Shown here in pieces: positions 9,706 to 22,257 of a stretch of DNA of 64,000 nt. Position numbers and translations under genes: made by a program. The DNA is taken from the NCBI GenBank assembly GCA_949126835.1, contig OX421500.1, positions 21,923,167 to 21,987,166 of the forward strand, given 5' to 3'. Numbering within the stretch: position 1 is the first letter of the stretch; each line of letters opens with the position of its first letter. The notes below the pieces were generated by a model that had not been told where the DNA came from, did no database searches, and worked only from the letters and a program-made list of their open reading frames with translations. Source of the stretch: Anisus vortex (lineage: Eukaryota > Mollusca > Gastropoda > Planorbidae).

Positions 9706-10754
9706 GTACTATCGTTGTACAGTAGGTTTTTGTAGCAGCAATAGGGTTCGTTTATAACTTTGAATGCAAGTTTTATATTTATTAGTTATTATGTCTAAAC
9801 GAAACGTGATGACTATGTTATTGTTTTCATAAAAAAAAAATTTCATAATAGTTTTTTCTTATATAGTTGGTAAATTAATGTATTAATGCATTGAACTCGT
9901 ATGCTCAATATCATTATATGTATTGAAACGCTTTTAACTTACGACCGACAGTGTTAAATAGCCTCCATCTGAGCCAGTTGTAATAAAACACAAGATGTTT
10001 CTTTAACATTGATGATGCGATTAATTATGTCGCGCATCTCTCTATGCTATTACATTTAGAAAATGATAAATATGAAAATATAATGTAACTTGATAGTAAA
10101 ACAACTTGACAATATTATTTGTTCCTTGTGAAACAATCTATTGACGCTCTTTGTACAATATAATTAAGAAACTTTTAATGATTTCTTGTATCGCAGTATC
10201 GCAGCTTTATATACTTTACAGTAACAACACTATTATCATTGTACAACATTATACAAACAATAAGACAGTCTGTATGCATCTAAGTGTAGATATCTATGAT
10301 TGTTTTAAACTGCATCGAATCGTATATTGATTTCGACGATCGTGACAATAAATGTGTGTCTGCATATTATAGCGGGTATGAAGTAGTGTACGCGTGTAGG
10401 TTGGAGGTGTGTAGGTTGGGGGTGGGAGATGACTGTTTCAATGTGCATCTACTAGTCTAGTGAAACCATACAATTGACATCGACTGACAAAAGGAAAGTT
10501 GTAACAGAGAAATACGCATAATATACCTATATAGTGAGTGAGACAGGTAATGGAGATGCCTTGATGCTTGAATATAACTCTTTCATCTCACTCGTTGAAT
10601 ATATATATGTATATATACAAATATAAATATAATCTCTCTATATATAGAGAGAAATAAAGAGAGGGTGTGAGTGATACATTTAATGACGTATTGCGTGTCT
10701 TTTCCTTCTTCATGACGTTTAGTGCGCCCTACTTTCACATTTCAATTGTTGAGT
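9706..10754. other. Non-coding, AT-rich
   Basis: No gene is seen. There is a short GTGTAGGTTGG duplication near 10395-10430 and TA/GA-rich simple sequence near 10598-10665. Confidence 0.5.
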
Positions 10755-10860
10755 TTGGGTTGGGTTAAAAAGTTTTCGGCTGGCGTACACAAGTCCTGGA
10801 TTCCTTGGTCTGGAGGGTGTCCGTGAGTCTACCCAGTGCTGAGTTGGGAAGTAGGCACAA
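10755..10860 (+). mobile_element. Degenerate SINE fragment related to 25945
   Basis: TGGTCTGGAGGGTGTC here (10807-10822) matches the segment just after the B box of the SINE at 25945-26335 (TGGTGTGGAGGGTGTC). Both continue with an AAGTC/GAGTC stretch. The upstream B box is barely recognisable (AAGTCCTGGATTCC). Confidence 0.45.
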
Positions 10861-10951
10861 CACACTTCTTTTTTGTGTGTCCTAAGGACTGTGATGAATA
10901 TAAATATAGCAACATAAAGAAAAAGAAAGTGAGGAGTAGACAAAGAAAGGC

Positions 10952-13900
10952 ACACAGATAGATACATTATAGATAGATAGTAAGATATATACATTATAGA
11001 TAGAAAGAAAGATACATACATTATAGATAGATAGAAAGATAGATACCTTATAGATAGAAAGAAAGATAGATACATTATAGATAGAAAGAAAGATAGATAC
11101 ATTATAGATAGAAAGAAAGATAGATACATTATAGATAGATAGAAAGATAGATACATTATAGATAGATAGAAAGATAGATACGTTATAGATAGATAGAAAG
11201 ATAGATACTTTATAGATAGATAAAAATATAGATACATTATTGATAGATAGTAAGATAGATACATTATAGATAGAAAGATAGATATATTATAGATAGATAG
11301 AAAGATATATACTTTATAGATAGATAGAAAGATAGATACATTATAGATAGATAGAAAGATAGATACTTTATAGATAGATATAAAGATATATACTTTATAG
11401 ATAGATAGAAAGATAGATACATTATAGATAGAAAGATAGATACTTTATAGATAGATAGAAAGATAGATACATTATAGATAGAAAGATAGATACATTATAG
11501 ATAGATAGAAAGATAGATACATTATAGATAGATAGAAAGATATTTACATTATAGATAGATAGAAAGATATTTACATTATAGATAGATAGAAAGATAGATA
11601 CATTATAGATAGATAGTAAGATAGATACATTATAGATAGAAAGAAAGATAGATACATTATAGATAGATAGAAAGATATTTACATTATAGATAGATAGAAA
11701 GATAGATACATTATAGATAGATAGTAAGATAGATACATTATAGATAGAAAGAAAGATAGATACATTATAGATAGATAGAAAGATATTTACATTATAGATA
11801 GATAGAAAGATAGATACATTATAGATAGATAGAAAGATAGATACATTATAGATACATAGAAAGATAGATACATTATAGATAGAAAGATAGATACATTATA
11901 GATAGATAGAAAGATAGATACGTTATAGATAGATAGAAAGATAGATACTTTATAGATAGATAAAAATATAGATACATTATTGATAGATAGTAAGATAGAT
12001 ACATTATAGATAGATAGAAAGAAAGATACATTATATATAGATAGAAAGATATATACTTTATAGATAGATAGAAAGATAGATACATTATAGATAGATAGAA
12101 AGATAGATACATTATAGATAGATAGAAAAATAGATACATTATAGATAGATAGAAAGATAGATACATTATAGATAGATAGAAAGATAGATACATTATAGAT
12201 AGATAGAAAGATAGATACATTATAGATAGAAAGAAAGATATATACATTATAGATAGATAGAAAGATATTTACATTATAGATAGATAGAAAGATAGATACA
12301 TTATAGATAGATAGTAAGATAGATACATTATAGATAGAAAGAAAGATAGATACATTATAGATAGATAGAAAGATATTTACATTATAGATAGATAGAAAGA
12401 TAAATACATTATATATAGATAGAAAGATATATACTTTATAGATAGATAGAAAGATAGATACATTATAGATAGAAAGAAAGATAGATACATTATAGATAAA
12501 AAGAAAGATAGATACATTATAGATAGATAGAAAGATAGATACATTATAGATAGATAGAAAGATAGATACGTTATAGATAGATAGAAAGATAGATACTTTA
12601 TAGATAGATAAAAATATAGATACATTATTGATAGATAGTAAGATAGATACATTATAGATAGAAAGATAGATATATTATAGATAGATAGAAAGATATATAC
12701 TTTATAGATAGATAGAAAGATAGATACATTATAGATAGATAGAAAGATAGATACTTTATAGATAGATATAAAGATATATACTTTATAGATAGATAGAAAG
12801 ATAGATACATTATAGATAGAAAGATAGATACTTTATAGATAGATAGAAAGATAGATACATTATAGATAGAAAGATAGATACATTATAGATAGATAGAAAG
12901 ATAGATACATTATAGATAGATAGAAAGATAGATACATTATAGATAGAAAGAAAGATAGATACATTATAGATAGATAGAAAGATATTTACATTATAGATAG
13001 ATAGAAAGATAGATACATTATAGATAGATAGTAAGATAGATAGATATATTATAGATAGAAAGAAAGATAGATACATTATAGATAGATAGAAAGATATTTA
13101 CATTATAGATAGATAGAAAGATAGATACATTATAGATAGATAGAAAGATAGATACATTATAGATACATAGAAAGATAGATACATTATAGATAGATAGAAA
13201 GATAGATACATTATAGATAGAAAGATAGATACATTATAGATAGATAGAAATATAGATACGTTATAGATAGATAGAAAGATAGATACTTTATAGATAGATA
13301 AAAATATAGATACATTATTGATAGATAGTAAGATAGATACATTATAGATAGATAGAAAGAAAGATACATTATATATAGATAGAAAGATATATACTTTATA
13401 GATAGATAGAAAGATAGATACATTATAGATAGATAGAAAGATAGATACATTATAGATAGATAGAAAAATAGATACATTATAGATAGATAGAAAGATAGAT
13501 ACATTATAGATAGATAGAAAGATAGATACATTATAGATAGATAGAAAGATAGATACATTATAGATAGAAAGAAAGATATATACATTATAGATAGATAGAA
13601 AGATATTTACATTATAGATAGATAGAAAGATAGATACATTATAGATAGATAGTAAGATAGATACATTATAGATAGAAAGAAAGATAGATACATTATAGAT
13701 AGATAGAAAGATATTTACATTATAGATAGATAGAAAGATAGATACATTATAGATAGATAGAAAGATAGATACATTATAGATACATAGAAAGATAGATACA
13801 TTATAGATAGATAGAAAGATAGATACATTATAGATAGAAAGATAAATACATTATAGATAGATAGAAAGATAGATACGTTATAGATAGATAGAAAGATAGA

Positions 13901-15925
13901 TACTTTATAGATAGATAAAAATATAGATACATTATTGATAGATAGTAAGATAGATACATTATAGATAGATAGAAAGAAAGATACATTATATATAGATAGA
14001 AAGATATATACTTTATAGAAAGATATAAAGATATATACTTTATAGATAGAAAGAAAGATAGATACATTATAGATAGAAAGATAGATACATTATAGATAGA
14101 TAGAAAGATATATACTTTATAGATGGAAAGAAAGATAGATACATTATAGATAGATAGAAAGATAGATACATTATAGATAGATAGAAAGATAGATACATTA
14201 TAGATAGATAGAAAGATAGATACATTATAGATAGATAGAAAGATAGATACATTATTGATAGAAAGATAGATACATTATAGATAGATAGAAAGATATATAC
14301 TTTATAGATAGAAAGAAAGATAGATACATTATAGATAGAAAGATAGATACATTATAGATAGATAGAAAGATAGATACATTATAGATAGATAGAAAGATAG
14401 ATACATTATAGATAGAAAGATAGATACATTATAGATAGATAGAAAGATAGATACATTATAGATAGATAGAAAGATAGATACATTATAGATAGATAGAAAG
14501 ATAGATACATTATAGATAGATAGATAGATACATTATAGATAGATAGAAAGATATATACTTTATAGATAGATGGAAAGATAGATACTTTATAGATAGATAG
14601 AAAGATAGATACATTATAGATAGAAAGATATATACTGTATAGATAGATAGAAAGATAGATACATTATAGATAGAAAGATAGATACATTATAGATAGATAG
14701 AAAGATAGATACATTATAGATAGATAGAAAGATAGATACATTATTGATAGAAAGATAGATACATTATAGATAGATAGAAAGATATATACTTTATAGATAG
14801 AAAGAAAGATAGATACATTATAGATAGAAAGATAGATACATTATAGGTAGATAGAAAGATAGATACATTATAGATAGATAGAAAGATAGATACTTTATAG
14901 ATAGATAGAAAGATACATACATTATAGATAGATAGAAAGATACATACATTATAGATATATAGAAAGATAGATACTTTATAGATAGAAAGATAGATACATT
15001 ATAGATAGAAAGATAGATACATTATAGATAGATAGAAAGATAGATACATTTTAGATAGATAGAAAGATACATACATTATAGATAGATAGAAAGATACATA
15101 CATTATAGATAGATAGAAAGATACATACATTATAGATAGATAGAAAGATAGATACTTTATAGATAGATAGAAAGATAGATACATTATAGATAGATAGAAA
15201 GATAGATACATTATAGATAGATAGAAAGATACATACATTATAGATAGATAGAAAGATAGATACATTATAGATAGATAGAAAGATTGATACTTTATAGATA
15301 GATAGAAAGATAGATACATTATAGATAGATAGAAAGATACATACATTATAGATAGATAGAAAGATACATACATTATAGATAGATAGAAAGATACATACAT
15401 TATAGATAGATAGAAAGATACATACATTATAGATAGATAGAAAGATAGATACTTTATAGATAGATAGAAAGATAGATACATTATAGATAGATAGAAAGAT
15501 ACATACATTATAGATAGATAGAAAGATACATACATTATAGATAGATAGAAAGATACATACATTATAGATAGATAGAAAGATAGATACTTTATAGATAGAT
15601 AGAAAGATAGATACATTATAGATAGATAGAAAGATAGATACATTATAGATAGATAGAAAGATACATACATTATAGATAGATAGAAAGATAGATACATTAT
15701 AGATAGATAGAAAGATTGATACTTTATAGATAGATAGAAAGATAGATACATTATAGATAGATAGAAAGATAGATACATTATAGATAGATAGAAAGATACA
15801 TACATTATAGATAGAAAGATAGATACATTATAGATAGATAGAAAGATACATACATTATAGATAGATAGAAAGATAGATACATTATAGATAAATAATAACG
15901 GTGCTTATATAGATAGAAAGATACA
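10952..15925. repeat. GATA-rich satellite-like array, about 5 kb
   Basis: Units of mostly 23-28 bp have the form ATTATAGATAGATAGAAAGA followed by TAGATAC. Variants with TTTAC, CATAC, CTTTA and GAAAGAAAG recur in blocks. Minus-strand open frames of up to 268 codons (repeat MYLSFYLSI) are by-products of a 27-bp period. Two blocks recur at long range: the run ending at 11264 returns at 12652 (1388 bp), and 11873-12247 returns at 13211-13585 (1338 bp). The part after about 14880 is rich in a GATACATACATT subtype. Confidence 0.97.
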
Positions 15926-15935
15926 TACACTAGAG

Positions 15936-16432
15936 ATATGTTTATCAATTGTCACCACTTACATTAAAAAAAAAATAAACCAGAAATCTTTTTTTTAAAC
16001 CAATACATTTAATTTTGTTAAAACATTAGAAAAAACAACAACCAAAACACAAGTTAAAAAATGTAACAATAAATCAAAAGAAGCTAAATGTTGAAGGACA
16101 ATATAACCATAACAACAATAAAATGACCATCAATAATGTCCGAAACAAATGACTAAATCACCGAGTAATCCAAAATAAAATACATTGATAATTTGATCGA
16201 TTGACATAGCAATGCCACCAGTTGACCAAGAGCTGCCCAATCCATGGTCAATCAATGACACGTTAGATGACCAATACATAAGTAAAACCAAACCTAATTC
16301 TCATTAAACCCTTTGCCGTCGAAACATCACCAAATGACCAAGTAACTAAAATGACCAAAAGACTGACCCAATTTAAGTAAATATTATCTAGCGATAACCT
16401 TTTAAAAATACTGTGTTTGACAGCCATTAGAG
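15936..16432. other. AT-rich non-coding stretch
   Basis: No gene is seen. Several short ATGACCA-type words recur between 16120 and 16370 without a clear period. Confidence 0.5.
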
Positions 16433-16625
16433 AAATAATGATTGTTTATATAGCGCTTATATCCATACTATTTTAACATGCTCAGTGCGCTCTAAAAGAT
16501 TATCATGTTCACTAGGCCAAAAACTCCCACAGAGCGATAGGGATCGGTCGGTGGAAGGGATAGAACCCGCGTCATGTCAGTTGACAGTTCGGTGAACTAA
16601 CCACACAATGTAGTCTCAGAAGCAA
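16433..16625 (-). mobile_element. tRNA-derived SINE, near full length
   Basis: On the minus strand the head has an A-box-like TGGTTAGTTCACCG (16588-16601) and a B box GGGTTCTATCCC (16559-16570). The 3' end holds AGAGCGCACTGAGCATG and AAGCGCTATATAAACAATC, the tail seen alone at 4580, 48850 and 60140. This copy links the head to the tail and so defines the family in this window. Confidence 0.75.
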
Positions 16626-18020
16626 TTTAAAAGTTACACAACACATTTTAAGTTTAAAGTTGGTTCTATTTACTGTACAGAGCGTAAAATCAATTATATT
16701 TATTTATTTGTTCCTATAAAAAAAATGTTATAATGAATATATAGATTATAAAACAACAGTTCCCGTCTCCCGTAGACTCACACTTTAAAAACGTTCTGTA
16801 TAATAAGAGAAATAATAAAATATTGAACAATATCAATAAACTATTTATATATATATAGATCATAAGGGCGTGGAATCTTGGGGGGGGGGGGGGGGGTAAG
16901 GGGGGTTCAGGGTAGCTTTCCATTCTCTGTTTTCCGGGATCCGTCATTGACTGGCCATAGGACAAGATAAACTCGTGCAATTAGTCCACATCGACAACTG
17001 GCGCAATGATTATTTTAAATTCTTATTATTGAAGACTTTTTGTACAAGAATTTTAAAATAATTTACCCGCACAATTCTCTTCAAGAACAACTTCATATGA
17101 CCAACGCACCAGTTTGTTTTTATTATATAGGCAGATAGCGATAAAAACTGGAATTTCTTTAACCTTCTAAAAAGGCATAAATGACTCTAAAGCAAATCAA
17201 GCTTTCAAAAAACAACCAAGGGGCTCTACTCTACGGACAAAATTTGTTAAAAAACAACAACTACCACACTGAATGAGAGGTATATTATATGAGAGGAGGG
17301 GGGGGTGAGTGGTGGGATGTCGGAGTCTTTGGTAACGCCTGAGATTTTGATCAAACACTGGTTCAAGCAGATGTAATTCAAATAATAAAAACAATAATAC
17401 ATCGTTATACCAATTATAAAGTTGTGTATCAACTCTGTAAGTCAAATAATATCTATCATATATTATCTTTTGTATCATAAAGCATCAATTGTATTTTTAT
17501 AACATTGAAATGAGACATTTATAAATAAATTGAATTATTTTTTTAAAGTATATTTTTTTTTCTAATGCCATTTGTAAAAGTGTAATACCCTTTTCCATAC
17601 AATACAAGGTTTTTGAAGTCCATCAGAAAAAAAATATCGGTTCAGAAAGTTGTTGAATTGAATCAAAATGTGTAATATTTGAAGTAACTTCAAATCTTTA
17701 TCCAACAGAGATAGTTTTGTTGTTATTTTGATATAAAAATTATTAAAGGGAGGCTCTTATTAATTGTTTGAAGTCACATGATGAAAGACTCGGCCCGTAG
17801 CGATTATTCAGAAAAACAAAGATCGATTACCAAAATACATTCCATTTATCCTTCCTTCTCGTCTTACACGTCTGTTGTTTTTTAACCTTCGTGATCATCT
17901 GATCTTTTAAAAGCCAGTTTCCGTAGTCGCTTGTAATCTTCATCCGTTCCCGTGATACAAGAGAGAACCACAGAGCATGGTTGGGTCTAGTACAGCCTTT
18001 AAAAAGTCCAGTAAAAGACT
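16626..18020. other. Non-coding 3' side of the receptor gene
   Basis: No gene is seen. A run of 17 G lies at 16880-16896 and another G-rich run near 17296-17305. Any 3' untranslated region of the minus-strand receptor would lie here, but I see no clear AATAAA on that strand close to the stop. Confidence 0.5.
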
Positions 18021-19205
18021 TCATAAATACTCCTCCCTTCCATTCACATTCAACCCGTGCTTAGAAATACCATTGGCACGGACTATTTCCGGGCTGTCCG
18101 CACTGGCTTCGTGTCTCTGTGAAGGTGACCTTCTGTTTAAGTGCATGGCTTCAGGATGAGGTGCTTGGTTTCTAAACTTGCAGAAGATCTTCACAAAAGT
18201 TGTCCTGAAAACGACACTCATGGCGCAGTAGATCATGAAGCTGAAGGCGGAATTGACTGCGAGCAGAGAATCGGTAATTTCCCGAATCCCTTTAAATAGA
18301 TTCTCTTCGTCAATATAACCTTTCTTGAAAAATGTTGACAAGATGGCGTCAGGCGTTATGCAGATGAGAAACATGAAAACAATAACTATGAGCATTAAAG
18401 TGATTCGATTCCTAGCTGTGAACTTTTTCCCCTTCACACGTTCTTTCCGCAGTTCATTAATGATGTTACAGTTAAGAAATATTAAAATAAAAACTGGAAT
18501 AATGCCACGAAGAGAGTTGTGTATCCAGGAATATGGAATCATGAACTCATCGTTGCTGCCGAGAGCCGTCGGGACAATCATGGCGCAGGTCTCGTTTCGA
18601 ACTTTATCGTTGATCGTCTTCATTTCATACCGCAGAGCAGACGGCACCGCAAGGATGCTCATACAAATAAAAACAAAGGTACAGATGAGTCTAGCCCGGC
18701 GAGTCGTGCACAGCTCCTTGGCGCGAGACGGATAGCAGACGGCGATGTACCGCTCCACGGCGACGCTCACGGTCAGCCAGGCGGTCACGCAGACCGACAT
18801 GTTGAAGACGTAGTGGGCCACCGGGTACAGGCTGCTCATCATGGTCTGCGACAGGTGCGGGTCCCTGAGGGCTACTGCCACGATCATGAAATACATGGCG
18901 TCGTTGAGAAGCTTGATGGTGTCTGACACTGCCAAGGAAGACAGGTATACGTTGGTGGATGTTTTCATGTCTCGATGATTGAACACAATCAACGCCAAGA
19001 TGTTGCCCGTGATCCCGATGATACACAGGATTGGGTAAACAATTAGCCCCGTCACGTACTGGGCAGTCTCGTAAAACTTAGAGTACTCATCCGAATTGTT
19101 CTGGTAGCAGGGGCTGACCGACAGCTCATCTACCGGTATCCGTGGCAATGTAATATTTGTCACGAAGCTGATTAGTGTAGAATCTTCTATGAGATATGAC
19201 CCCAT
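18021..19205 (-). CDS. Class A neuropeptide GPCR, FMRFamide-receptor-like
   Basis: A 394-residue complete open frame without introns encodes a seven-helix rhodopsin-family receptor in the plasma membrane, probably for a neuropeptide. Seen: N-terminal glycosylation sites N17 and N36; TM1 about 50-76 with GN at 67-68; TM2 about 86-110 with LAVSD (D95); TM3 ending in ERYIAVCYP (ERY 151-153); TM4 about 172-190; extracellular loop 2 with N204 and C207; TM5 with P237; TM6 with CITP (282-285) in place of CWxP; TM7 about 309-331 with SFMIY (322-326) in place of NPxxY; C342 as a possible palmitoylation site; and a basic, Ser-rich tail. The helix 3 cysteine usually paired with loop 2 is absent (Y127 at that place). 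TM2 to TM3 wording (LAVSDTIKLLND, YPVAH, WLTVSVAVERYIAVCYP) is what I know from FMRFamide/myosuppressin-type receptors; ligand assignment is inference. The gene is richer in GC than its flanks and shows no breaks. The ATG at 19205 is the first in frame. Confidence 0.93.
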   Translation of the reverse strand: MGSYLIEDSTLISFVTNITLPRIPVDELSVSPCYQNNSDEYSKFYETAQYVTGLIVYPILCIIGITGNILALIVFNHRDMKTSTNVYLSSLAVSDTIKLLNDAMYFMIVAVALRDPHLSQTMMSSLYPVAHYVFNMSVCVTAWLTVSVAVERYIAVCYPSRAKELCTTRRARLICTFVFICMSILAVPSALRYEMKTINDKVRNETCAMIVPTALGSNDEFMIPYSWIHNSLRGIIPVFILIFLNCNIINELRKERVKGKKFTARNRITLMLIVIVFMFLICITPDAILSTFFKKGYIDEENLFKGIREITDSLLAVNSAFSFMIYCAMSVVFRTTFVKIFCKFRNQAPHPEAMHLNRRSPSQRHEASADSPEIVRANGISKHGLNVNGREEYL

Positions 19206-19275
19206 AATTTCTTTTCAAATTATTTCATTATGCTTATCTTTTGCGTAAACTGCGTTCTAGTTTGATCAAATATAT

Positions 19276-19350
19276 TCAATTTGATGTTAACATTGTATTT
19301 TCAATTTGATGTTAACATTGTATTTTCAATTTGATGTTAACATTGTATTT
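19276..19350. repeat. 25-bp triplicate upstream of the receptor
   Basis: Three perfect copies of TCAATTTGATGTTAACATTG plus TATTT lie 71-145 bp upstream of the receptor start codon (minus strand). Each holds a GTTAAC palindrome. This is 5' untranslated or promoter sequence, and whether it regulates is unknown. Confidence 0.9.
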
Positions 19351-19544
19351 TCAGAGGAGACAAATAATCTTGAAACGACACAGTGCAGCTAGAGCTATGT
19401 AAAGCGGAACATTTTCTAAAAATGAATCTTCAGTGTAGCGATAAAACGTAATCGAATTTCTTGATATTGACGGAACTGCTTCCTCGTATTGTTATTGGAC
19501 TTGACTTCAACTTGGCTCCATTTCAGGAAGAAACATTTTGGATG

Positions 19545-19645
19545 CATCAGTTAGTTGACACAGTTACTGGATAGTTAGTTGACCACCTTCTGGTCAGTTA
19601 GTCGACCCTTTTCTGGACAGTTGCTCGACCACTTCTTGGGCAATT
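19545..19645. repeat. Short degenerate tandem repeat (~28 bp x 3-4)
   Basis: The pattern AGTTAGTTGACCACCTTCTGG recurs with changes (GTTAGTCGACCC, GTTGCTCGACCAC). About three to four diverged copies are present. Confidence 0.7.
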
Positions 19646-20008
19646 CTGGTAATGAGAAAATATTAAACATTAAAAAGAGTATCACCATCAGTAAATACAC
19701 TAAAATACACATAGTCAATTAAATTATCACTGTAGTGTTAGATAGAATCTCAAAATGTTAAATAAAAAGAAGAAATCAAGCCAACAATTTAACACCAATT
19801 ATAAATATTATGAATAAATAATGTATTATGTAGATACACATTTTCGAGATAATTACAGTATCCTGAGTACTATAGTTCCTTAGTGTAAATGAAGATAGCG
19901 AAAAAAACACGGAAAGTAAATTAACTAGTAGGCCAAATGTTAGGAGAAAGAACTCGGGACAGCTTAGCATTATAATAACATATGTCTCGAGTTAGAAACA
20001 TAGTCAAA

Positions 20009-20160
20009 TCAAAGACTATAATCAGATGGACTGCTTGCTCTATTTTTAGATCTTAGTTGATCTTTTTTCCGTGAGCAGCCAATAACGTTCTCTTAAATGA
20101 CTCCTTTGGCTGCCTAAAGGTTTGCGCGTATACAACTTTCGAATAAAATGTTTTTTAGAG
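20009..20160 (+). mobile_element. MITE family A, 3'-truncated copy
   Basis: AAAGACTATAATCAGATGGA begins the element. TTGCTCTATTTTTAGA, the CCGTGAGCAGCCAATAACG block and TACAACTTTCGA follow in the order seen at 21955 and 30667. It stops at about 20150-20160, where the 32-bp array begins, so the right half is missing. Confidence 0.8.
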
Positions 20161-20164
20161 AATA

Positions 20165-20985
20165 AGAGAAAGATAAGGTCGCAACGTTAAAAAAGGTGAA
20201 AGCGAAGCTCGCTATGATAAAGAAAAGGAGAAAAATAAGGTCGCAACGTTAAAGAATAAGAGAAAGAGAAGGTCGCAACGGTAATGAATAAGAGAAAGAG
20301 AAGGTCGCAACGTTCAAGAATAAGAGAAAGAGAAGGTCGCAACGTTAAAGAATAAAAGAAATAGAAGGTCGCAACGTTAAAGAATGAGAAAAAGAGAAGG
20401 TCGCAACGTTCAAGAATAAGAGAAAGAGAAGGTAGCAACGTTCAAGAATAAGAGAAAGAGAAGGTCGCAACGTTCAAGAATAAGAGAAAGAGAAGGTTGC
20501 AACGTTAAAGAATAAGAGAAATAGAAGGTCGCAACGTTCAAGAATAAGAGAAAGAGAAGGTTGCAACGTTAAAGAATAAGAGAAATAGAAGGTCGCAACG
20601 TTCAAGAATGAGAAAAAGAGAAGGTAGCAACGTTCAAGAATAAGAGAAAGAGAAGGTCGCAACGTTAAAGAATAAGAGAAAGAGAAGGTTGCAACGTTAA
20701 AGAATAAGAGAAATAGAAGGTCGCAACGTTCAAGAATAAGAGAAATAGAAGGTCGCAACGTTCAAGAATGAGAAAAAGAGAAGGTAGCAACGTTCAAGAA
20801 TAAGAGAAAGAGAAGGTCGCAACGTTAAAGAATAAGAGAAATAGAAGGTCGCAACGTTCAAGAATGAGAAAAAGAGAAGGTCGCAACGATAAAGAATAAG
20901 AGAAAGAGAAGGTCGCAATGTTAAAGAATGAGAATAAGAGAAGGTCGAAACGTTAAAGAATGAGAATTAGAGAAGGGTGCCACAT
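20165..20985. repeat. 32-bp minisatellite, about 25 copies
   Basis: Unit AAGGTCGCAACGTTAAAGAA followed by TAAGAGAAAGAG. Variants include AACGTTCAAG, GAAATAG and ATGAGAAAAAG. Minus-strand open frames across it are repeat artefacts. Confidence 0.96.
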
Positions 20986-21224
20986 TAAGGAGCAAGATAA
21001 AAGGAACTGTACAATAATAAGCTTCTCTCTGACAATGTTTTATACAAGATTCACACATTCTGTGTTTAACTTTATCTCAACATTTACTTTCTAATTTTAT
21101 AATAATTCTTTAGAAAAGAAATCAACAATAAATCTGAATGATATCATTGCCAAAGTTATCAAATTCCCCCCCTCCCCACCCCCAACCCAGCAAATGAAAC
21201 CCATGATAGGGTCAGCGAGAACGC

Positions 21225-21380
21225 AGTTAGATTTGCAAGATTTTACAATTACGGTATTCTTTCTTTTCGTTAGCCATTAGACTGTGGAACTCACTGCACC
21301 ACCAAGCCTCCATCACTCCCCCCTCTGAGCCGGATTTCAAATAATCCCTGAAGTGTTTGACTAGATACATTCAATGAATG
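21225..21380 (+). mobile_element. Jockey/CR1-like LINE 3' end, remnant
   Basis: Plus-strand translation gives YSFFSLAIRLWNSLHHQAS, then ITPPSEPDFK, a stop, and SLKCLTRYIQ. This matches the protein end at 835-1071 (FFPSAIRLWNTLHQASIT). Only the last ~40 codons remain, with one stop. Confidence 0.8.
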
Positions 21381-21954
21381 TCCGTCGTCAGTTTATAACT
21401 CTTATTTTTTATGCTATAAAATATTTATAAATAGTTAATGCACACTTTTGTTCCCAGAGTATTGGCAATAAAATTATCTTTTAATTGTAGACTTTTTCCT
21501 TGGGTCTAACGGGGTCTCTATAGTACAATGAAGAAGATGGGGATTGTAGAAAAAAATAAAATTAACTGTTAGTTACATGAAAAAAGTTCTATACAACCCA
21601 ATTAGATCGGCTGTAATGTACCGATGAATGGCTTCCAGGATATTGTCCCGGAAATTCTCTGTGATTTCAATCAATAATTGTAACATATTAGGAAGTACCT
21701 GCTTAGATAAAAATAGAATCGATTGGCTTCGTTATTTTGTTGTTATTAACATTTTGTGGCTTAATGTTATTTTTCTCTCATGTAAAATAAAACTTCAATG
21801 TTTGATTTTTTTTTAACATAAACTACATACACAAAACTAAACAGAAACGTTGGATAAGTTTAATGGGAGGTGGGAGATGGGAGGTGGGAGTTGTATTTCT
21901 TGTTACTGTAAACCTTTAGAGAAAACTTTTTAAAAGGCTATTTTGAACGACAGA
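21381..21954. other. AT-rich non-coding stretch
   Basis: No gene is seen. A small GGGAGGTGGGAGAT duplication lies near 21865-21890. Confidence 0.5.
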
Positions 21955-22257
21955 ACCATAGACTATAATAAGATGGACCGCTTGCTCTATTTTTAAAGCT
22001 TATATGTACATTTTTCCCGTGCGAAACCAATAAGGCTGTCTTAAATTACTTCTACGCACCTCCTTTTTATGTAAAATGTTTCCGCTGTATAGAAATTTCG
22101 ATTTTAATTTTAATTTTTCATTGAGAAAATCAAAGCGATTCAATAAAACGGAAGTGCAAAGTATTATTCGAATCGGAAATTCCGAAAAGCAGTCTTTCGA
22201 GTCATCATATAGCAAAAATACTAAAGCAAGCGGTCCATATGTATTATAGTCTATGAG
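21955..22257 (+). mobile_element. MITE family A, full-length copy
   Basis: Inverted ends CATAGACTATAATAAGATGG and (rc) CATAGACTATAATACATATG, followed on both sides by ACCGCTTGCTxTA. The length is about 300 bp. The body matches 30667-30968 closely throughout (for example TTCATTGAGAAAATC, AATAAAACGGAAGTGCAAAG). No transposase is present. The flanks give no clear duplication. Confidence 0.92.

Noticed and set aside
10719..15805. Many minus-strand open frames reading MYLSFYLSI
   Set aside because: They come from the 27-bp GATA-type period; no ordinary protein composition.
18325..19026. Open frames of 111-136 codons overlapping the receptor
   Set aside because: They are shadows of the GPCR gene in other frames; their composition is arginine- and histidine-biased and lacks motifs.
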